From positions 1 through 18,293 of the forward strand of contig JBBSGD010000038.1 of assembly GCA_038254435.1 (NCBI GenBank): DNA of 18,293 nt. The letters run 5' to 3'. The position numbers were made by a program, and so were the translations under genes. Every line of letters starts with the position of its first letter. Position 1 is the stretch's first letter. Positions 13,929 through 18,293 of this stretch are shown here, one piece after another. This DNA comes from JBBSGD01 sp038254435 (GTDB taxonomy: Bacteria; Actinomycetota; CADDZG01; WHSQ01). The notes beneath the pieces were generated by a model, which saw only the letters and a list, made by a program, of their open reading frames with translations, did no database searches and was not told the origin of the DNA.

Positions 13929-15405
13929 GCAGGACTACGGGGACAAGCGCCCCGCGGGAGTGAGCCCCGAACCGCCGGCCGCCGTCGAGGGAAACGTCGA
14001 TCTTGCCACGGCCCCCGGTGGAGACACCTTCGTCATCCACCAGCACCACGCTCGCCGCCTTCATTGGGACCTTCGTCTCGAGATGATGAACGGCGCAACG
14101 CCGGTGCTCGTGTCCTTCGCGGTGCCCAAGAATCTTCCTCGCAAGACCGGCAAGCCCCACCTCGCCGTGCACGTCGAGGACCACCCCTATGAATACGGCA
14201 CTTTCTCGGGAACCATCCCCGCCGGCAGCTACGGCGCAGGCGAGGTCCGCATCTTCGACTCGGGCGGCTACGAGCTGCTCGAGCAGGCCCAGGACAAGCT
14301 GACGGTCAGGCTCGCCGGACGGCGGGTGATGGGCGTGTACCACCTCGCCCATACGGCGCGCGCCGAGGGCAAGAACGACTGGCTCGTGTTCCTCAAGGCC
14401 GACGAGCGTCCCGAGCGCGACATCCTTCCGCCGCTGAAGCCGATGCTCGCCACGTCGGCGAGCAAGGCATTCGACGACGAAGAGTGGTTCTTCGAGCCGA
14501 AATGGGACGGGGTGCGCGCGCTGGCCGCGTGCACGGACGAGACGCTGCTTCTGTCGCGCACGCAGCGGGACATAACCGCGACCTACCCCGAGCTGGCACC
14601 AATGAACACGAGGCTGGTCGCGCTCGAGGCAGTCCTCGACGGGGAGATCGTCGCGACGGTCGACGGCAGACCCTCATTCGAGCTGCTCCAGTCGCGCATC
14701 AACTTGTCCGACGAACGTCAGATTGATCGGGCGCGCGCAACGGCGCCGGTGGCCTACATCGCCTTCGACCTCCTCTACCTAGACGGGCGCGACCTCACCG
14801 GGATGCCCCTGCTGGAACGCAAGGCGCTGCTGAGCGACTTGATAGTCCCCGACGCGACGCTGCAGTGCTCCGCGCATGTAGAAGGGGCTGGGCTCGCCCT
14901 CGCCGAAGCCGCGCGTGCGCGCCGGCTCGAAGGGATCGTCGCCAAACGCTCTGCGTCTCCTTACCGGCCCGGGCTCAGGTCGCGCGACTGGCTGAAGATC
15001 AAAGAGGTGCTCGAGACCGACGTCGTCATCGGAGGATGGTCGCGTGGCGAGGGGTCGCGCGGCGGGACCTTCGGCGCCCTTCTCGTCGGCGCGTACGGGG
15101 ACGACGGCCTCCACTTCCTCGGCGCTGTGGGAACCGGGTTCGACGAGCGGCTGCTGGCCGACTTGACGGCGCGCCTCGCCGCGCGGGCTACGACTCGCTG
15201 CCCCTTCGTCGGGGGCCGGGACGCACTGCGCACGGGGCGTTCGGGCAAGTCGTTGCGAGACCCGCACTGGGTGACGCCACAGATTGTTGCGCGCGTCGAG
15301 TACCGGGAGCTGACCGCGTCACACCGGTTGCGCGCTCCGGCCTTCAAGGGCATCAGGGAGGACAAGGAGCCGCAGGAGTGCAGGCTCGACCACCTCGCCG
15401 GCTAG
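13921..15405 (+). CDS. ligD: LigD-type DNA ligase with N-terminal 3'-phosphoesterase domain
   Basis: This ATP-dependent ligase of bacterial end joining has 494 residues. The phosphoesterase module (about 34-160) has FVIHQHHARRLHWDLRLE with H42, H48, D50 and R52, then AVHVEDHPYEYG with H84; these match the metal and phosphate ligands of the LigD PE family. The ligase core (about 170-490) has the adenylated lysine K194 in EPKWDGVR, SRTQRD, VLDGEIV (motif III), AFDLLYLDG, LEGIVAKR (motif IV) and WLKIK (motif V), and an OB-fold end. No Pol domain is fused; it is encoded separately at 12185. The ATG at 13921 overlaps the DUF72 stop; the frame is open further upstream, but that part is out of frame with DUF72 homology. 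The stop TAG shares CTAG with the convergent deaminase stop. Ku is not in the window. Confidence 0.94.
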   Translation: MPEQDYGDKRPAGVSPEPPAAVEGNVDLATAPGGDTFVIHQHHARRLHWDLRLEMMNGATPVLVSFAVPKNLPRKTGKPHLAVHVEDHPYEYGTFSGTIPAGSYGAGEVRIFDSGGYELLEQAQDKLTVRLAGRRVMGVYHLAHTARAEGKNDWLVFLKADERPERDILPPLKPMLATSASKAFDDEEWFFEPKWDGVRALAACTDETLLLSRTQRDITATYPELAPMNTRLVALEAVLDGEIVATVDGRPSFELLQSRINLSDERQIDRARATAPVAYIAFDLLYLDGRDLTGMPLLERKALLSDLIVPDATLQCSAHVEGAGLALAEAARARRLEGIVAKRSASPYRPGLRSRDWLKIKEVLETDVVIGGWSRGEGSRGGTFGALLVGAYGDDGLHFLGAVGTGFDERLLADLTARLAARATTRCPFVGGRDALRTGRSGKSLRDPHWVTPQIVARVEYRELTASHRLRAPAFKGIREDKEPQECRLDHLAG

Positions 15406-15875
15406 GAAACAATTCGCACGCGCACGTTGCAGCTCAGAAGGAACTCGCGCACCGCGGTCCAGCCCTCGTAGGGCTCGCCGCTTGCCACGACCTCGGTAAT
15501 GCCCGAGTTCGCGATGAGCTTCGAGCACGTGAAGCATGGCATGCCGGTTATGTAGACGGCCGCTCCGTCCCGCTCCTCGGGAGACGAGTAGAGGATCGCA
15601 TTCGCCTCCGCGTGGATCGCGATGCAGTTGTCGTGGCCCCATCCGCTGGCCGCCCCCGACTGGGCGCGCGGACATGCGCCCTCGCTGCAGTGCGCGTGGC
15701 CGGACGGCGGCCCGTTGTAACCGGTCGAGCGGATGCGGCGGTTCTTCACTATCACCGCTCCGTGCCGGCGCCGAACGCAATTGGAGCGTGTCGCGGTCTC
15801 GCGCGCGAGGTTGAGGAAATAGTGATCCCAGTCCGTCGTGTGGTGCGCTTCCCCTTTGCGCTGCGCCGAATCCAC
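15402..15875 (-). CDS. Deoxycytidylate (dCMP) deaminase family protein
   Basis: This is a zinc-dependent deaminase of the dCMP deaminase/ComEB family; dCMP deaminases make dUMP for thymidylate synthesis. The protein has 157 residues. DWDHYFLNLARETATRSNC (15-33) is the usual family N-terminus. It is followed by HGAVIVKNRRIRSTGYNGPP (38-57), the catalytic HAE (H88, E90) and the zinc cysteines C114 and C117 in MPCFTC. I chose the GTG at 15875-15873 because AGGGGG (15887-15882) lies six bases upstream; a longer frame from 15914 would add 13 unconserved residues and would bring the start within about 30 bases of the divergent phosphoesterase gene. The last four bases overlap the ligase stop. A competence-type role as in ComEB is possible but unsupported here. 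Confidence 0.88.
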   Translation of the reverse strand: MDSAQRKGEAHHTTDWDHYFLNLARETATRSNCVRRRHGAVIVKNRRIRSTGYNGPPSGHAHCSEGACPRAQSGAASGWGHDNCIAIHAEANAILYSSPEERDGAAVYITGMPCFTCSKLIANSGITEVVASGEPYEGWTAVREFLLSCNVRVRIVS

Positions 15876-15941
15876 CAACTGCCCCCTTTGTAGGTCGCCT
15901 GTCTCGAGCCCCACGACACATTAGTCTCGAGGATTGTGACC

Positions 15942-17315
15942 ATGCGTCCGACACCGCCGTCGAGCCTCGCCGAAGACCTCATCGCCGACCTGCTGCGCTC
16001 CGCGTGGGTCATCGAGCGCTCACGGGCGTCCACCTACAGAATGTGGGCAGCGCACGAAGAGCGCTTTGCGGCCTCCGCTGGCCGCTCCGAGCAGCGGGCA
16101 GCGATCGTGCGAGCGGGACTCGACAAGTGCGCCGCTGCCGAGCCGGGCGTCGGCTACACCGGCCCCCACGGCGCGTGGATGCGAAGCGTCGTCGGCGAGG
16201 TGCCCGGCGAGGTTCCGCTCGCCGAGATGCTGCTGGCGCGGCTCGGCGACTGGGTGCAGGGACATGCGGGCCACTTCCTCGCCCGGGACGCAGCACGACT
16301 CGAGGAGCTGGGCGACGAGGAGCGCTCGACAATTGTGTGGCCGGGCGAGATGCCGCCTCCCCCTCCTTACCGGCGCCTGGCCCGCACCAACGCCGAACCG
16401 CCCGGGGCCGTGCGCTTTCGCTTCGGCCTGGTCGGAGACCTGCACATCGGCTCGCCGGGCGCGGAAGAGCTTGTCGCGGCGGCAATCTCCGACCTCAACG
16501 CGTCCGGCGCCGAGCTCGTCATTCAGATGGGGGACCTCGCCGACCACGGTGAACGCTCCGAGATGGAGGCCGCTCGCGAGCTCCTCTCGACCCTACAGGT
16601 CCCCACTTACGTCATCATCGGCAACCACGACGTTTTCTCGGTGAGTAGTGCCTCCCTCACCGGACGCGACGACTTCGCCGAGGTCTTCGGGCGTCCCGCG
16701 GATGGAGAGCTATTCGAGCACGGCGGCGTCAAGTTCGCGCTCCTCGACTCCGCGGACAACGCGGCCTCTCCCTTTGCACCCTTCAACCTCGTCACCGGCA
16801 CATTCGTCGAGGGACCCGGAGGGGCGGTAGCGCGCGGCTCTCTCACCTGGCCGCAGCACGACATCCTCGCCGAGGTCGCGGGGCCCGGCGCAGGCCCGGC
16901 ATTCGTCTTCCTGCACCACCCGCCGCAGCCCTTCACCGCCTTTCCGCCGCTCATCTTCGGCTTGAACGCCAACGACTCCGGGCGCCTGCAGGCAGTGTGC
17001 GACTCGGGCAACGTGTGGGGCGTCTTCGCGGGGCACACGCATCGCAACTCGCTGGCCAACCGCTACGGGAACGTCCCGCTTCAGGAGATCGGTGTCCCGC
17101 GTGACTATCCCTTTGGTTACGCACTCGTGGACGTGGCCGGTGACGGTTACGCCTACAACTGGCACCAGATCTCGGACGACGCGCTGCTCGAGCACTCTTA
17201 CGCGGGAAGCAGCGCCGTGCACCGGCGCTACTCGGGCGGTCGCCCGCAGGACCGCGCCTGGACCTGGCACCGGTGGTCCTCACTTCCCGTCATGCAGGTG
17301 CACGGCGGTGCCTAG
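15942..17315 (+). CDS. Calcineurin-like metallophosphoesterase with helical N-terminal domain
   Basis: The protein has 457 residues in two parts. Residues about 8-130 look all-helical and resemble a ferritin-like or related four-helix bundle (LIADLLRSAWVIERSRASTY; MLLARLGDWVQGHAGHFLAR). No clear ExxH iron site is seen. A proline-rich linker (137-143) follows. Residues about 158-410 are a metallophosphoesterase with all five metal motifs: GDLHIG (D166, H168), GDLADHG (D198), GNHD (N228, H229), HH (325-326) and GHTHRN (H365, H367). No signal peptide is evident, so it is probably cytosolic. The substrate is unknown; a phosphodiester such as a cyclic nucleotide or phospholipid part is possible. 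The ATG at 15942 has GAGGA (15929-15933) eight bases upstream; a GTG at 15936 is the alternative. It ends on a CTAG shared with the convergent dehydrogenase. Confidence 0.85.
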   Translation: MRPTPPSSLAEDLIADLLRSAWVIERSRASTYRMWAAHEERFAASAGRSEQRAAIVRAGLDKCAAAEPGVGYTGPHGAWMRSVVGEVPGEVPLAEMLLARLGDWVQGHAGHFLARDAARLEELGDEERSTIVWPGEMPPPPPYRRLARTNAEPPGAVRFRFGLVGDLHIGSPGAEELVAAAISDLNASGAELVIQMGDLADHGERSEMEAARELLSTLQVPTYVIIGNHDVFSVSSASLTGRDDFAEVFGRPADGELFEHGGVKFALLDSADNAASPFAPFNLVTGTFVEGPGGAVARGSLTWPQHDILAEVAGPGAGPAFVFLHHPPQPFTAFPPLIFGLNANDSGRLQAVCDSGNVWGVFAGHTHRNSLANRYGNVPLQEIGVPRDYPFGYALVDVAGDGYAYNWHQISDDALLEHSYAGSSAVHRRYSGGRPQDRAWTWHRWSSLPVMQVHGGA

Positions 17316-18109
17316 AGGCGCTCGCGTCCTTGGTTCGAGGCGGTCCAAGTCCTCCCCTGTGCTCGTGCGTAGAGCCCCGGCGCCAGCGAGCGAGCCACGG
17401 ACACGAGGTAATAGCCCTTCGGCACGGTGCGCTGCATCTTTGGGCGCTTGATGGTCGCCAGCACCGCGTCCGAGACCTCGGCGGCGGACGTCAGGGCTAA
17501 TCTCAAGACCGAATTGTTCACGAGCCCGGTCTGAGGAAAGCCCTCGGTGGGCAGGGGCCCCGGTTCGATGAGGCTCACGTTGACCCCGGCCCGCCGCAGC
17601 TGAAAGTGAAGGCCTTCGGACCATCCCGCGAGCGCGAACTTGGAGGCCGAATACGCGGGCGACCCCGACAGGGCGACGCGCCCGGCTACCGAGGCTATGT
17701 TGATGACGTTGCCGGGCCGCGCCTGAAAGAGCAGCGGCAGCAACTCACCGGTGCAGTAGACGGCGCCGAGGAAGTTGGTGCGCATCACCGCCTCGACGTC
17801 GGCGATCGCGGCGGGGCCATCGAAGCGGCGCTCGCCCCAGAAGCCTGCGCCGTTCACGAGCACGTCCAGCTTGGCATGGCGGTCGCGCACGTGCTGCGCA
17901 AGGGCCTCTACCTGGCTACGCTCGCCGACGTCGGCAACGAAGTAGGAGTGACCCGTTCCATGCAGGGCAGGGACCAGCGCCTCGAGTCGTTCCTCGCGCC
18001 GCGCCACGGCGCACACAAACCCGCCCGCACGCGCCAGGTCGCGCGCGACCTGACTGCCGATGCCGCTCGACGCGCCGGTCACCACGCACATCTTTCCGCT
18101 GAGATCCAT
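17312..18109 (-). CDS. Short-chain dehydrogenase/reductase (SDR)
   Basis: This is a classical-type NAD(P)-dependent oxidoreductase with a Rossmann fold; the substrate cannot be told. The protein has 265 residues. The cofactor loop VVTGASSGIG is at 9-18 and an ARREERL segment (36-42) suggests NADP preference. The NNAG motif is varied to VNGAG (85-89). The catalytic set N112, S140, Y153 and K157 is complete (INIAS; AYSASKFAL). The C-terminal ~60 residues are basic and resemble acyl or lipid-type SDRs with a possible amphipathic tail (GYYLVSVARSLAPGLYARA). I chose the ATG at 18109 because AAGGAAG (18120-18114) precedes it by four bases; an in-frame ATG at 18127 would add six residues. Its stop overlaps that of the phosphoesterase gene. 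Confidence 0.92.
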   Translation of the reverse strand: MDLSGKMCVVTGASSGIGSQVARDLARAGGFVCAVARREERLEALVPALHGTGHSYFVADVGERSQVEALAQHVRDRHAKLDVLVNGAGFWGERRFDGPAAIADVEAVMRTNFLGAVYCTGELLPLLFQARPGNVINIASVAGRVALSGSPAYSASKFALAGWSEGLHFQLRRAGVNVSLIEPGPLPTEGFPQTGLVNNSVLRLALTSAAEVSDAVLATIKRPKMQRTVPKGYYLVSVARSLAPGLYARAQGRTWTASNQGRERL

Positions 18110-18225
18110 TCGACTTCCTTTACTCATTAGGCGGTTTTGCCGATGACGCTACGGGTATCAAGACGTCCGCACCGCGCGTACCAGTCCCGGCTCGGACCCG
18201 CGACCGCCCGGGACGCTGGATGCCC

Positions 18226-18258
18226 GCAACGGCCCTTGGTCACCCGGGGGCCGTTGTG
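18226..18258 (-). terminator. Hairpin after the minus-strand gene at the right edge
   Basis: CAACGGCCC (18227-18235) pairs perfectly with GGGCCGTTG (18248-18256), extended by one G-T and one C-G pair, around a 12-base loop. It follows the minus-strand stop at 18265-18263 by a few bases and separates that gene from the SDR gene. There is no T-run on the minus strand. The remaining 18121-18225 stretch presumably holds the SDR promoter, but I see no convincing boxes. Confidence 0.5.
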
Positions 18259-18262
18259 CGTT

Positions 18263-18293
18263 CTACTGCTCGAGAATCTCGGCCGCCTTGAGC
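18263..18293 (-). CDS. C-terminal codons of a minus-strand gene (partial)
   Basis: Read leftward from the right edge, the bases encode LKAAEILEQ and then a TAG at 18265-18263. The amphipathic helical character and the hairpin right after the stop suggest the true end of a gene whose body lies outside the window. Nine residues are too few to name a family, and a chance frame cannot be excluded. Confidence 0.4.
   Translation of the reverse strand, partial: LKAAEILEQ

Noticed and set aside
760..18109. A wholly new multi-gene system
   Set aside because: Most genes belong to recognised families with known pathways; only the DUF72-LigD association and the phosphoesterase fusion leave room for new function, and neither is proven here.
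1..18293. Mobile elements, CRISPR arrays, tRNA or rRNA genes, riboswitches
   Set aside because: No transposase or integrase, no regularly spaced repeats and no cloverleaf or rRNA-like sequence were recognised by eye.

Overview
The window is GC-rich, gene-dense DNA, with frequent GTG starts, one TTG start and many overlapping gene ends. These traits and the gene content (GlgE pathway, split LigD modules, actinobacterial-type promoters) point to an actinomycetote. A deep-branching class such as Thermoleophilia or Acidimicrobiia is possible, but that is inference. No mobile element, CRISPR array, tRNA or rRNA was seen.

Layout. (1) 1-760: the 3' end of an unrecognised + strand gene, a hairpin, then on the minus strand a decayed dirigent/allene-oxide-cyclase-like gene and a perfect 14-bp hairpin that ends the glgP transcript. 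(2) 760-10683: an alpha-glucan locus. glgP (glucan phosphorylase) reads leftward. The operon glgE-treS-mak-glgB reads rightward, with tiny gaps or 4-base overlaps. TreS interconverts trehalose and maltose, Mak phosphorylates maltose, GlgE adds maltosyl units from maltose-1-phosphate to alpha-1,4-glucan, GlgB branches the polymer, and the divergent GlgP degrades it. (3) 10745-12164: a mogA/moaB-type molybdopterin gene converging on fdhD, which suggests a molybdenum-dependent formate dehydrogenase elsewhere in the genome. (4) 12185-15405: an NHEJ-type cluster consisting of a stand-alone LigD polymerase domain, a DUF72 protein and a LigD phosphoesterase-ligase. The last two genes overlap by 8 bases; Ku is not in the window. 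(5) 15402-18109: a dCMP-deaminase-like gene, a metallophosphoesterase with an extra helical N-terminal domain, and a short-chain dehydrogenase. Both convergent gene pairs here end on the same four bases, CTAG. (6) The right edge has a hairpin and the last codons of a minus-strand gene.

The metabolic genes belong to known systems. The less ordinary points are the DUF72 gene placed between the two LigD modules, the helical-domain/phosphoesterase fusion, the frameshifted dirigent-like remnant, the repeated CTAG double stops, and several starts 6-8 bases after a TANNNT box, which suggest leaderless transcripts. I found no convincing wholly new system.
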